From Geoanaerobacter pelophilus (GTDB taxonomy: Bacteria; Desulfobacterota; Desulfuromonadia; Geobacterales; DSM-12255), in assembly GCF_018476885.1 (NCBI RefSeq), contig NZ_JAHCVJ010000008.1:62001-126000 (forward strand): a DNA stretch of 64,000 nucleotides, written 5' to 3'. Positions 9,005 to 17,400 of this stretch are shown here, piece by piece. Position 1 is the stretch's first letter; each line of letters opens with the position of its first letter. The notes below the pieces were generated by a model that worked only from the letters and a program-made list of their open reading frames with translations, ran no database searches and was not told the origin of the DNA. Position numbers and translations under genes: made by a program.

Positions 9005-9616
9005 TCAGGACAGAGGGGGGAGTCGGTATTTCATGGCCAGCGGCACGAGTTGGGAGCGATTGGTGACCTTTACCTTGCGGAAGATATGGCTGATATGGGC
9101 CTTTACGGTCTGTTCGCTGATGTTGAGCTTGTCGGCGATCTCCTTGTTCTTGAACCCCTGCGAAACCAGGATGATGACTTCCTGCTCCTTGCGGCTGATC
9201 TTGTCGGTATTTTTTGCCCGTGCCGATGATTCTGCATAGTTGAGCAGCGCTTTCAGTTTGGTATTATCGATCCAGACCTGTCCGGCATGGATTACCGACA
9301 GCGCTTTGAGAAACAGGGAGGTGTCGGTGTCGGTGGCAATAACTCCGTCAAGTTTGTGCGACAGGAGGATGCTGATGATCTCGTTCTCCTGGAGGCCGGT
9401 ATCGAACAGGATCACCTTGGCTGCGGGCCAGCGGGTGAAGACCTCGGGCTTCAGGGACCCGGCATCGACAAGCATCAACTCCGGCTCGAAGCTGTTGTCG
9501 TGGACCTTCCCGTTGCTGACCGATGCCTGGTAGCCGTCAGGAGCCCTGGTTAGGAGTTCGGCGAGGGCATTACTCAGGACAAGATTGCTCAGATTGATCA
9601 TTACGTTGATCGACAT
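9005..9616 (-). CDS. LuxR/NarL-type transcription regulator with degenerate receiver
   Basis: 203 residues from the ATG at 9616, chosen because family proteins begin close to this point; a start 25 codons upstream is possible. The C-terminal 60 residues are a clear LuxR-type HTH (ISRKEQEVIILVSQGF, then NKEIADKLNISEQTVKAHIS). The N-terminal part aligns in length with a receiver domain and keeps one aspartate in LMLVDAG, but the paired acidic residues normally found at the end of the first strand are absent (SINVMINLSN). It may therefore work without phosphorylation. There is no histidine kinase gene beside it. It is divergent from the DUF503 gene and upstream of the patatin operon, which it might control. 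Confidence 0.8.
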   Translation of the reverse strand: MSINVMINLSNLVLSNALAELLTRAPDGYQASVSNGKVHDNSFEPELMLVDAGSLKPEVFTRWPAAKVILFDTGLQENEIISILLSHKLDGVIATDTDTSLFLKALSVIHAGQVWIDNTKLKALLNYAESSARAKNTDKISRKEQEVIILVSQGFKNKEIADKLNISEQTVKAHISHIFRKVKVTNRSQLVPLAMKYRLPPLS

Positions 9617-9761
9617 GGTGTTTGCCTTTTTAGTGCTACCCAATTTGATGGGATGAATTATATAATTCTTAAGCGAAAAGTCAACTGGCAACGCATTAGA
9701 GCCGCAGTTAATTGCAAAAACAACACAGGCTTCCTTAGAGTCAGTGGAGAGGATGGCGTAA

Positions 9762-10043
9762 ATGCATGTCTATGTGCTGCAGGTTTCTCTTGCTCTCCCC
9801 AGTCATTCGTTGAAGGGTAAGCGCGGTATTGTGAAGAGCCTGCTGGCAAGGGCTCGCAATAGGTTCAACGTTGCAAGCGCCGAGGTCGATCTCCAGGATG
9901 ATCCTGCAGCGGCAGTGCTCGGTTTTGTCACGGTCAGCTCCAGCCGGCTCTATAGCCGGCAACTGCTTGAAAAACTCGAAGAATGGATCGTTGCCGAACG
10001 CCCCGACGTGGAGGTGATGGCTGCAGAGATTGAGGAGTGGTGA
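9762..10043 (+). CDS. DUF503 (YlxP-like) family protein
   Basis: 93 residues, the full family length. HSLKGKRGIVKSLLARARNRF near the N-terminus and the FNVASAEVD strand are typical of DUF503, a small ferredoxin-like alpha/beta fold of uncertain function often found near rbfA or nusA. Here it stands apart from those genes, ahead of two small envelope genes and divergent from the LuxR-type gene, with 145 bp between the starts. Confidence 0.8.
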   Translation: MHVYVLQVSLALPSHSLKGKRGIVKSLLARARNRFNVASAEVDLQDDPAAAVLGFVTVSSSRLYSRQLLEKLEEWIVAERPDVEVMAAEIEEW

Positions 10044-10124
10044 TCCAACATGAAAGAGTCTTGTTGAAATATGCCGATTTTGCTCTATACTTGGAAGCAA
10101 TGTGATCTTGCATAAGGAGGATAC

Positions 10125-10532
10125 ATGGGTATCGTAAGCATCGCCGTCATGATCATGGCGGTGACATTGGTAGTGCTTGCAGCTGCAATTGTGCCGGCCT
10201 TTCTCGAAATCAGAAAGTCAGCGGTTGCCTCACGGGAAACCCTGGAGCGGATTGAGGCTGATCTGCGTCCGGTGCTCAAGGAGTTGCACGAAACATTGAC
10301 CGACCTGAATCTGATTGTCCATGAAACCGCTGAGAAGCGGGAGGATGTCGTTGCCTTCATGGAGGCCATCGGAGATACCGGTAGGGGATTGCGTACCATT
10401 AACGGGGTTGTGGGTTCTGTTGCTGGGGTGCTTTCAACCTCATCGCTCTGGGTTACCGGCGCAAAAGTGGCTGGAAAATATGCTGTTGAAAAATTCCTAC
10501 GCAAAAGGAGGAAATCTGATGGCGAACAATGA
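10125..10532 (+). CDS. DUF948-like membrane-anchored protein
   Basis: 135 residues; the ATG at 10125 follows AAGGAGG. One N-terminal membrane helix (about 4-26) is followed by a long heptad-like helix (ESRETLERIEADLRPVLKEL and onward) and a basic tail (FLRKRRK). This is the layout of DUF948 proteins, which have no assigned function and often precede YtxH genes, as here. The stop overlaps the start of the YtxH gene by 14 bp, so both are translated from one message. Confidence 0.7.
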   Translation: MGIVSIAVMIMAVTLVVLAAAIVPAFLEIRKSAVASRETLERIEADLRPVLKELHETLTDLNLIVHETAEKREDVVAFMEAIGDTGRGLRTINGVVGSVAGVLSTSSLWVTGAKVAGKYAVEKFLRKRRKSDGEQ

Positions 10533-10833
10533 TAATGGAATAAGCGCGGGGACCGTGCTGCTCTCTTTTCTGGCAGGCGCAGCAGTTGGCGCCGGGGTGG
10601 CGCTTCTGGCGTCTCCGAAAACCGGCAAGGAGATCAGGGAGAAAATTGCCGGTCTTACTGAGGATGCCGTGGGCAAGATCAAGGAGTATGTGGTCGAGGC
10701 TCAGGACAAGATCAAGACCACCCTTGACGATGGTAAGGAAGTGCTGAAAGAGAAGACTTCGATCCTCTCTTCGGCAATCGAAGCCGGCAAAGAGGCGATC
10801 GAGCGGGAAAAAGAAAAGTACCGGGGAGTGTAA
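10519..10833 (+). CDS. YtxH domain protein
   Basis: 104 residues. The ATG at 10519 has AGGAGG 7 bp upstream; a longer in-frame opening from 10315 only shadows the previous gene. A Gly/Ala-rich helix (LLSFLAGAAVGAGVALLASP) followed by KTGKEIREKI and a long Lys/Glu-rich amphipathic helix defines the YtxH family of general-stress-like membrane-associated proteins. It pairs with the DUF948-like gene and is followed by a strong terminator. Confidence 0.8.
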   Translation: MANNDNGISAGTVLLSFLAGAAVGAGVALLASPKTGKEIREKIAGLTEDAVGKIKEYVVEAQDKIKTTLDDGKEVLKEKTSILSSAIEAGKEAIEREKEKYRGV

Positions 10834-10856
10834 TAGCTGCTCATTACGGCACTGGA

Positions 10857-10885
10857 AAGGGGCGCGTTGCTGGCGCCCTTTTTTT
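10857..10885 (+). terminator. Rho-independent terminator
   Basis: GGGCGC pairs with GCGCCC around a 7-nt loop, followed by seven T. It lies 25 bp after the YtxH stop and closes the DUF948-YtxH unit. Confidence 0.85.
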
Positions 10886-10909
10886 GTAAACAGGTCGCAG
10901 GTTTCAGAT

Positions 10910-12247
10910 ATGGCTCTTGACTCGAAAATAGAAAAAGCGATCTCAGAGCTTCTCGGTCTCCACCCGGAAAAGTATCCGGGGGCACTCGGCCATGGTATTA
11001 AAATAGCTCAGATTCTGGTGGTTGCCGCCAAGGATTTCCTGGCTGACCGTTGCCCGTTGAAGGCTTCAGCCCTCAGTTATACGACCATACTGTCGCTTGT
11101 GCCGTTTCTCGCCCTGGTATTTGCCGTTCTTAAGGGATTCAGCATCCAGAATCGCTTGGAACCTTTGATTGTGCAACAGGTGGCTGCCGGTTCCGAAAAA
11201 GCGGTAGCAAAGATCATTCAGTATATAAACAATACGAACGTGGCCTCGCTGGGGATTGTCGGCCTGTTGGCGCTGGTTATTACTGCGGTTTCGCTGTTCG
11301 ATTCCATCGAGGAAGCCTTCAACGATATCTGGGGGGTATCTGAAACCCGCTCCCTCTATCGCAAGTTTACCGACTACCTCAGTGTTGCCCTTGCTGCGCC
11401 GCTGTTGATGCTGGCTGCCGCCAGCATTACCACGAGCCTGAAGAGTCAGGCCGTTGTCCTGTGGCTGCTGCATGTTCCCTATCTTGGCGCCTTTGTTTTC
11501 CATGGTTTGGGGTTCATCCCGTATCTGAGTATCTGGCTGGCCCTGATATTCTTTTATGTTTTCATCCCCAACACCAAGGTGCGCTTTAGCTCGGCGCTGA
11601 TCGGCGGGGTGCTGGCAGGCACTCTCTGGCAACTGGCCCAGTGGTGCTACATCCACTTCCAGATGGGGGTCACCAGGTACAATGCCATTTATGGCGCTTT
11701 GTCGCTGGTTCCACTGGTAATGGTGTGGATCTACACCAGTTGGGTAGTGGTGCTGTTTGGCGGGGAAGTCGCCTGGGCGCATCAGACCCTCAGGAGTTGC
11801 CGCAGGGGGTTGCGGATGGCTCCGGACCATGCCATGCAGGAATACCTTGCTCTTTCGCTTTTCAGGATAATCGCTGCTGCGTTTGTAGCGGGGAGCCCGG
11901 CACGGAGCGTTGAGGAGATTGCCGAAGAGCTGGATGTGCCGACGCGCATCATCCAGGACCTGTTTCACTATTTTGTCGATCGCGGATTTCTGCTTGAAGG
12001 GGGAGCCGATGCCTCCGGTTGTCTCCCTGCCCGTGATATTGCTACTCTGACAGTGCATGAAATCTTAACCGCCTTACGAGGGTATGGCGGGAGCGGTTTT
12101 ACTTCTATGGTTGCTGATTCAGCCGGTATTGACGCGGTGGTGCGCCGGATTGAACATGGCAGAGCAGAGGCTCTGGCCGGCATGACCGTCAGGGACCTGG
12201 CAATGATGCCGCCTGTCATTGACAAAACGCCGAAGAATAGCATATAG
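10910..12247 (+). CDS. YihY/BrkB-family inner-membrane protein with C-terminal winged helix
   Basis: 445 residues. About six membrane helices lie between residues 45 and 285. The family signature is visible in LKASALSYTTILSLVPFLAL and in SLFDSIEEAFNDIW. The family was once labelled ribonuclease BN, wrongly; its true role is unknown, and transport has been proposed. The last 150 residues include RSVEEIAEELDVPTRIIQDL, a helix-turn-helix-like segment found in the longer YihY proteins. Start ATG at 10910 has only a weak site. It lies just after a terminator and probably begins a new transcript. Confidence 0.85.
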   Translation: MALDSKIEKAISELLGLHPEKYPGALGHGIKIAQILVVAAKDFLADRCPLKASALSYTTILSLVPFLALVFAVLKGFSIQNRLEPLIVQQVAAGSEKAVAKIIQYINNTNVASLGIVGLLALVITAVSLFDSIEEAFNDIWGVSETRSLYRKFTDYLSVALAAPLLMLAAASITTSLKSQAVVLWLLHVPYLGAFVFHGLGFIPYLSIWLALIFFYVFIPNTKVRFSSALIGGVLAGTLWQLAQWCYIHFQMGVTRYNAIYGALSLVPLVMVWIYTSWVVVLFGGEVAWAHQTLRSCRRGLRMAPDHAMQEYLALSLFRIIAAAFVAGSPARSVEEIAEELDVPTRIIQDLFHYFVDRGFLLEGGADASGCLPARDIATLTVHEILTALRGYGGSGFTSMVADSAGIDAVVRRIEHGRAEALAGMTVRDLAMMPPVIDKTPKNSI

Positions 12248-12323
12248 TGCCACATCTATTCCGGTTCCTGACGTTCATCCCTCCTGACGTTTGAAAGCGA
12301 AACTAACTAATACTCCCAGGCCT

Positions 12324-13670
12324 ATGCAGGACATTAAAAATATAACCATAAAGAAAAAAAGTGGAATCAAAAGGCTGGTGCCGTGGAGCAGTGAGCCTCC
12401 GCGAAACAGTTTCAAACGTATTGATTCTGAGCCACCACAGCGCAAACGCCGCTTGAAGCTGCTGTTGCCTGTCATTGCCTGTCTTCTGGCCGCCTATCCG
12501 CTGTTTCATCTCCTGGTTTCTGCTGGAAATGCACTGTCCAGTGTCAGTCGAACGCCGGCGGCCAAGGAACCTCTGCCAAAGAAAGCAGATTCTGAAAACT
12601 CGTTCCGGCTTGCCCGAGAGGCGCTAGCGTCTGCATCCTTCGATGGCAGCCGGTACCGGGCTGACCGTACCGACGGTTTAACCGTCTATTACGCGATAAA
12701 CCCTGAACTGCAGGACCGGGTACGCAAGGTCATGGCAGAGTATCGAGTTCCATACGGCGTTTTTGTCGCCATAGAGCCGAAAACCGGTCGGATTCTTGCC
12801 CTTGCGTCCCACTCAGAGGCGGATGCCGGCTGGGAGGCCCAAGCGCCTTATAATCTGTATCCCATGGCCTCGCTGTTCAAGATAATCACTGCTGCCGCTG
12901 CTCTGGAACAACGCAAGGTCACTCCCCAGACGGTCGTGCCGTTTCGAGGGCGACTCACCTCGGAAAACCCCCGCTATTGGGAAACCGGGGCAAAGCGCGG
13001 CAACCAGGAGATGGACCTGACCACCGCGATGGGCAAATCGGTGAATCCGGTTTTTGGCCGGTTGGCGAATGACGTCGTTGGCAAGGACGGCATCATGTCC
13101 GGTATTGAGCGGTTCGGGTTCAACCAGACCCTGCTCCCGGGAGAGCCGGTATTATCCAGCTGCAGTTCGGAGCCGCAGGATGGGTCGGCTTTGATGCTGA
13201 TGGGCGCGGGGCTCTGCAAGGACGTAAAGATCTCGCCACTCTATGCCGCGGTGATGATGGCCGCAGTAGCCAACAAAGGGGTAATGCTCCAGCCACTTCT
13301 TGCCAGCGAGATTCGTAGCAGCCAGGGGAAAGTGCTTTTTTCCGGCGAGTCCCGGCAGGTCCGGCGGGTCGTGTCGCCTGAGACTGCCGATCAGTTGTCG
13401 CGAATGATGTCCACCACGGTCAGTCAGGGGACCTCGCGCAAGGTGTTCCGCGACCGGCGGGGCCGGCCAAAGCTGGCAGCCGTTGATATCGCTGCCAAGA
13501 CCGGTTCTATCAGCGGCACTGATCCACCTGGTCACTACAGCTGGTTTGCCGCCTATGCGCCGATCAATGATCCGCAGATTGCCGTGGCAGCACTGGTTAT
13601 CAACGGTGCCAAGTGGCGGATCAAGGCTTCTTTGCTGGGCGAACAGGCCCTCGAAGCATTTTTCCAATGA
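12324..13670 (+). CDS. Penicillin-binding protein, transpeptidase domain
   Basis: 448 residues from the ATG at 12324; a TTG at 12291 would add 11 residues and neither start has a good ribosome site. One N-terminal membrane helix (about 45-65 of this start) precedes a periplasmic transpeptidase domain with all three motifs: SLFK (nucleophile Ser), SVN (in GKSVNPVF) and KTGS (in AAKTGSISG). It should cross-link peptidoglycan stem peptides. It lacks a visible glycosyltransferase or a large dimerisation domain, so it is a short class B-like or D,D-transpeptidase type. A hairpin repeat begins directly after the stop. Confidence 0.8.
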   Translation: MQDIKNITIKKKSGIKRLVPWSSEPPRNSFKRIDSEPPQRKRRLKLLLPVIACLLAAYPLFHLLVSAGNALSSVSRTPAAKEPLPKKADSENSFRLAREALASASFDGSRYRADRTDGLTVYYAINPELQDRVRKVMAEYRVPYGVFVAIEPKTGRILALASHSEADAGWEAQAPYNLYPMASLFKIITAAAALEQRKVTPQTVVPFRGRLTSENPRYWETGAKRGNQEMDLTTAMGKSVNPVFGRLANDVVGKDGIMSGIERFGFNQTLLPGEPVLSSCSSEPQDGSALMLMGAGLCKDVKISPLYAAVMMAAVANKGVMLQPLLASEIRSSQGKVLFSGESRQVRRVVSPETADQLSRMMSTTVSQGTSRKVFRDRRGRPKLAAVDIAAKTGSISGTDPPGHYSWFAAYAPINDPQIAVAALVINGAKWRIKASLLGEQALEAFFQ

Positions 13671-13792
13671 CGGCACGGGGAAAAGTCCATCTGCGGTGTT
13701 GCGCTCGGTCTTTGTCGCTGCGACGTAGCCTACGGCTACGACTCACTTCGCAGACCTCGCAAGCCTTGCATCTGGAGCTTTTTGCCGTGCCG
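13671..13792. repeat. Long imperfect inverted repeat (about 122 bp)
   Basis: The two halves fold on each other: the left end CGGCACGG...AAAAAGTCCA pairs with TGGAGCTTTTTGCCGTGCCG at the right. The centre is a perfect CGTAGCC-TAC-GGCTACG at 13724-13740. Paired blocks with mismatches continue between. It starts one base after the penicillin-binding protein stop and ends 26 bp before the YkgJ-type start. It looks like a dispersed palindromic element of the REP or miniature-transposon kind rather than a simple terminator. No second copy was noticed in this window. Confidence 0.7.
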
Positions 13793-13818
13793 AAATATAA
13801 GTTTTTCTGAGTTGCTTT

Positions 13819-14058
13819 ATGGAATGCATGCGTTGCGGGACATGTTGCGTGGCGCCGGATATTGCCGCCCTGGAAAAACCTCTGGGGGTGCGCTGTCTCA
13901 AGCTGCGCAGTGATGGAACCTGTTCAATCTATGACGCCCGGCCCACTGTCTGTCGCGGCTACCGCCCGGATGAAATCTGCAAGATGGTGGCGGCACCGAC
14001 CCTTGACCAGCGAGTGGCGAATTATCTGGAGCTGTTTGGGCTGGAGCGGTCGGGGTAA
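13819..14058 (+). CDS. YkgJ-type cysteine cluster protein
   Basis: 79 residues. The cysteine pattern CMRCGTCC...CLKL...CSIYDARPTVCRGY is that of the YkgJ/UPF0153 family, thought to chelate zinc or iron through up to eight cysteines. Function is unknown. Start ATG at 13819 has no strong site but the family N-terminus begins here. It converges on lpxH with 1 bp between the stops, so the two transcripts overlap. A larger family member lies at 43221-43928. Confidence 0.8.
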   Translation: MECMRCGTCCVAPDIAALEKPLGVRCLKLRSDGTCSIYDARPTVCRGYRPDEICKMVAAPTLDQRVANYLELFGLERSG

Positions 14059-14059
14059 G

Positions 14060-14782
14060 TCAGCGGTATTGTTTCAGAATAATCTCGTTATCGATTAGTT
14101 CGCCGTAGTGCAGTCCGGCAGCCCACGCCCCGAGCGAAACCAGCCGTTTTCCCGGTGTTTCCGGGAATGTTTCGGTGAATGGAATGTGGAAATGGCCGGC
14201 AACAACCAGATCATAGCCCTTGGCAAACTGTTTTGCGGCATGTGTTATCAGGATGTTGCGAAAGGCGGGGTTTTCGCCCTTCAGGTGCAGGTACTCCCGG
14301 CCTTTTCGCCCCATATGATCGGCAATCGCGCATGCTACCCACGGTGGGACGACATTCGTCAGCCAGCGGGTGAATGATGAGTGGAAGACGAAGCGCAACA
14401 GCCGGTATGGGATGTCTGCCGGGTTTGCCTGATCGCCGTGGCAGAGATAGGCTTTTTGTCCGGCGATGGTCAGAGCGGCAGGCCCGGGAAATATCCGTGC
14501 TCCCAGGGTTTCGGAAAAAAACGGGCCGATGTGGAAATCGTGATTTCCTTCAAAATAAATGATGTCAGTTCCGCTTTCCCGGAGTTTGCGTAGCGCTTCG
14601 AGCACCGGCAGGTAGTGCGGAAACGGAATTTCCGGGTAACCTAGCCAGAATTCGAAGAAGTCGCCCATGATGTACAGGGTTTCGGTGGTGCCGCACAGTT
14701 CGTCAAGGAAGCTGAGCATGGCGTGGTATCTGGCGTCGCTCTCGTGCTGGAGGTGGGCGTCGGCAATGAATATGGTGCGCAT
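14060..14782 (-). CDS. lpxH: UDP-2,3-diacylglucosamine diphosphatase (LpxH-type)
   Basis: 240 residues, normal length for LpxH. The metallophosphoesterase motifs are all present: DAH at 7-9, GDFFEFW, GNHD, HGDQ and GHFH. LpxH removes UMP from UDP-diacylglucosamine to give lipid X in lipid A synthesis, at the cytoplasmic face of the inner membrane. The gene converges with the YkgJ-type gene and is divergent from the UPF0158 gene, with 45 bp between starts. LpxH homologues and general phosphoesterases can be confused, but the FEFW motif favours LpxH. Confidence 0.85.
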   Translation of the reverse strand: MRTIFIADAHLQHESDARYHAMLSFLDELCGTTETLYIMGDFFEFWLGYPEIPFPHYLPVLEALRKLRESGTDIIYFEGNHDFHIGPFFSETLGARIFPGPAALTIAGQKAYLCHGDQANPADIPYRLLRFVFHSSFTRWLTNVVPPWVACAIADHMGRKGREYLHLKGENPAFRNILITHAAKQFAKGYDLVVAGHFHIPFTETFPETPGKRLVSLGAWAAGLHYGELIDNEIILKQYR

Positions 14783-14827
14783 CGGGACACTATAGCGGAA
14801 AAGCTGCAGATGGTAAAGGAGTGACGT

Positions 14828-15280
14828 TTGGGAGTGTTACGCGATGTAGATATCATCTGGGACGAACTTCTGGATGCGTTTGAGAATACCGACCCTGATG
14901 TGGTATATATTCTGGACAGGCTTTCCGGTGAGATCTATCTGGTCCCTTCCGATTATGATGACGACCAGTTCTGGCAGGATGTGGCGGCAAACAGTGAGCA
15001 GTACCTGCCGATACCCGGTTATGATTATGGCCAGGAGCGGTTGCTCTTGTATGAATTCATCCAGAAAGTGGAAAACGCCCATCTCAAGGAGATGCTCGGC
15101 AGGGCATATGGCGGGAAGATCCCTTACGGCAAAGTTGAGGAGATCCTTTCCTTTTATCCGGAAGAGATGGATGAACTGGAGTCTCTCCGGGACTCTCAGC
15201 TCACCAGACGGGTGAAACAATGGCTGGAAGAGCATGACCTCTATTCTCCCATCGATTTGACTATGGATTCTTATGAGTGA
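14828..15280 (+). CDS. UPF0158 family protein
   Basis: 150 residues, starting at TTG 14828 with AAAGGAG 6 bp upstream. It is acidic, with the UPF0158 features DRLSGEIYLVPSD near residue 30 and a W/Y-rich acidic middle. The family is of unknown function and cytoplasmic. The stop overlaps the ATG of the first permease (ATGAGTGA, 15273-15280), so it heads a coupled operon that runs through two permeases into the copper ATPase. Confidence 0.75.
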   Translation: MGVLRDVDIIWDELLDAFENTDPDVVYILDRLSGEIYLVPSDYDDDQFWQDVAANSEQYLPIPGYDYGQERLLLYEFIQKVENAHLKEMLGRAYGGKIPYGKVEEILSFYPEEMDELESLRDSQLTRRVKQWLEEHDLYSPIDLTMDSYE

Positions 15281-16334
15281 GCATAGCGACAGCAGAACAA
15301 ACCGCTCCTCCGCCGTATGGGTGGCGCTGCTGATCGGCGCGGTGATCATTGCGATTGCCGGCTATTCAATGAAGCACACCATCTCCTGCTTTTTGCTTTC
15401 TTTTATCTTTGCCTATCTGCTGGACCCGGTGCTGCTGCTTCTGGAGCGGAAGAATATCCGGCGCGATTACGGCATAGCCCTGTTGTACGCGATCCTGTCG
15501 ATACTGGTGTTCTTTTTCATCGTGTTCATGGTGCCGTTGCTGACAACCCGTTGGCAGGAACTTGTCAGAAACCTGCCCGGATACGTCCAGAAGATCAAAC
15601 AGTTGTCGAGTAATCTCCGCAACGGCTATGAGCCGTCGTTCGGCACTGCCGAATGGCAATGGCTCCTGGATTCCCTGATCGGCAATCTTGACAAAATGAC
15701 CGGCAAACTAGGGGCCGGAGTCTATTCCGCGGCATCAAAGGTTGCCTTCAACCTGTTCAATCTCCTGCTGGCGCCGATCCTAGTCTTTTTCATGCTCCAC
15801 TATAAAAATGAGATAAACAGTGAGCTGGTACGCTGGCTGCCGCCGCAGCGCAAGGAGTTGATCCTGCTGATCAGCAGCGAGATCAACCGCAGCGTCGGCG
15901 GTTATATCCGGGGGCAGCTGATCGTTTCGCTGATTGTGGCGGTACTGTCAACGATGGCCCTCTATTTCCTGGATGTCGATTACGCCCTGCTCAACGGGCT
16001 TTTTGCCGGTGCCGCTTCAATTCTACCGTTCATTGGTGTGATCCTGGCAATGATCCCCCCGTTGTTCTTTGCCTACATCAAGTTCCAGACCCTGTCTTCA
16101 CTGCTGTCGGTTCTTGCCGCTTTTTCAATCATCTATTTCGTTGAAGGTTACCTGATCAAGCCGCTGGTTTTCAAAGAGGCGATGAACCTCAACCCGCTGG
16201 TTACCATTATCTTTGTCATGGCCTTGGGAGAGTTGATGGGGTTTTGGGGGATTCTCCTGGCGATACCGATCGCCGCTGCCGTAAAAATCACTCTTGAGCA
16301 TCTCCGCAAGGGCGATTTCAACAAGGATCCCTGA
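15273..16334 (+). CDS. AI-2E/PerM family membrane transporter (first copy)
   Basis: 353 residues, about seven or eight membrane helices. Family features include the paired N-terminal helices, the amphipathic middle (about 90-160), and the C-terminal blocks DYALLNGLFAGAASILPFIG, EGYLIKPLVFKEAMNLNPL and GELMGFWGILLAIPIAA. Members are annotated as autoinducer-2 exporters or PerM-like permeases, some acting as Na+/H+ antiporters; the substrate is not evident. It overlaps the preceding gene by 8 bp, and a second copy starts 1 bp after its stop. Confidence 0.85.
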   Translation: MSEHSDSRTNRSSAVWVALLIGAVIIAIAGYSMKHTISCFLLSFIFAYLLDPVLLLLERKNIRRDYGIALLYAILSILVFFFIVFMVPLLTTRWQELVRNLPGYVQKIKQLSSNLRNGYEPSFGTAEWQWLLDSLIGNLDKMTGKLGAGVYSAASKVAFNLFNLLLAPILVFFMLHYKNEINSELVRWLPPQRKELILLISSEINRSVGGYIRGQLIVSLIVAVLSTMALYFLDVDYALLNGLFAGAASILPFIGVILAMIPPLFFAYIKFQTLSSLLSVLAAFSIIYFVEGYLIKPLVFKEAMNLNPLVTIIFVMALGELMGFWGILLAIPIAAAVKITLEHLRKGDFNKDP

Positions 16335-16335
16335 G

Positions 16336-17400
16336 ATGGAACGGCTATCGGCTCATGTGCGCATTTACTGGTTGTGGGCGGGCTTTTTTCTCCTTTTGCT
16401 CGCTGCCAGCCTGTTGCTGCGCCATACGCTTTCAGCCGTTCTCACCTCCCTGGCGATTGCCTACCTGTTAAACCCTTTGATGAAATATATGGAGGCGCAT
16501 GCCGGATTTCCTCGCTGGCTCTCCTTGATCCTGTTGTATTTGATTGTGCTGATCGGGTGCTTCTTCGCCTCTTTCGTGCTGGTCCCCTACACCGGCAACC
16601 AGATAGATCTGCTAACCCTTTCCCTGCCGGGGTACATTCAGAATCTCAAGAGTGCGGTCAATGCCTGGCGGACGGAACTCTCTTTCTACTACACCTCTGA
16701 TGAACTTGCCTGGCTGACGCAACAAGCCACGGAAATACTCAATCACCTGGCTGCCGAGGTCTCCGGCAAGGGGTACGAGCGGGTCAAAGGGCTCGGTTTT
16801 GCCCTGTTCGATCTTTTGCTGGCGCCGATCCTGGTCTTTTTCCTGTTGAGCTACAAGGAGTCGGCAAAAAAATTCCTCATCGGCCTGATGCCTGACAGCA
16901 GTCGTGGCGGTCTGATCAAAATCGGCAACAAGATCAACCGGACTCTGGAGCGTTTTCTCTATGCCATGCTGCTGGACTGCATCCTGGTGGGGATACTCTG
17001 CTCGGCGGCTCTGTACCTCCTTGGGGTCGATTTCGCGCTGCTCAACGGCATGATCGCCGGCTTCTCGACCGTTGTGCCCTTTATCGGGGCCACCATCTCG
17101 GTGATCCCCCCGATACTGATCGGTTATCTGAACAGTGGCGATCTGATGCTGATCCCCAAGATCTGTGGTGTCTATTTTCTGATCCATGTGGTAGTCGAAG
17201 GGAACCTGATCAAGCCGCTCCTGATGCGGGGCGCCCTTCACCTGAACCCGCTTGCGGTGATCTTTGCCCTGATGGCCTTAGGTGAGATCATGGGATTCTG
17301 GGGAGTTGTTCTGGCAGTGCCGCTGACAGCGGTAATCAAGATCTGCAGCGATGACATTCATGCAATGCTGCTGGAGAAGAGTGATGTCAAGGCGCCTTAG
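16336..17400 (+). CDS. AI-2E/PerM family membrane transporter (second copy)
   Basis: 354 residues from the ATG at 16336, with AAGGA 8 bp upstream; an opening from 16294 only shadows the first copy. It is clearly paralogous to the preceding gene: [40 protein letters not shown] and [15 protein letters not shown] match position for position. Adjacent duplication suggests a heteromeric or sub-functionalised pair. The 3' end overlaps the copper ATPase start by 17 bp. Confidence 0.85.
   Translation: MERLSAHVRIYWLWAGFFLLLLAASLLLRHTLSAVLTSLAIAYLLNPLMKYMEAHAGFPRWLSLILLYLIVLIGCFFASFVLVPYTGNQIDLLTLSLPGYIQNLKSAVNAWRTELSFYYTSDELAWLTQQATEILNHLAAEVSGKGYERVKGLGFALFDLLLAPILVFFLLSYKESAKKFLIGLMPDSSRGGLIKIGNKINRTLERFLYAMLLDCILVGILCSAALYLLGVDFALLNGMIAGFSTVVPFIGATISVIPPILIGYLNSGDLMLIPKICGVYFLIHVVVEGNLIKPLLMRGALHLNPLAVIFALMALGEIMGFWGVVLAVPLTAVIKICSDDIHAMLLEKSDVKAP

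Noticed and set aside
11066-12058. 330-codon minus-strand opening opposite the YihY gene
   Set aside because: Low-complexity Q/R/N-rich translation typical of an antisense shadow of a membrane protein gene.
13152-13676. 174-codon minus-strand opening opposite the penicillin-binding protein
   Set aside because: Shadow of the transpeptidase domain; no ribosome site.
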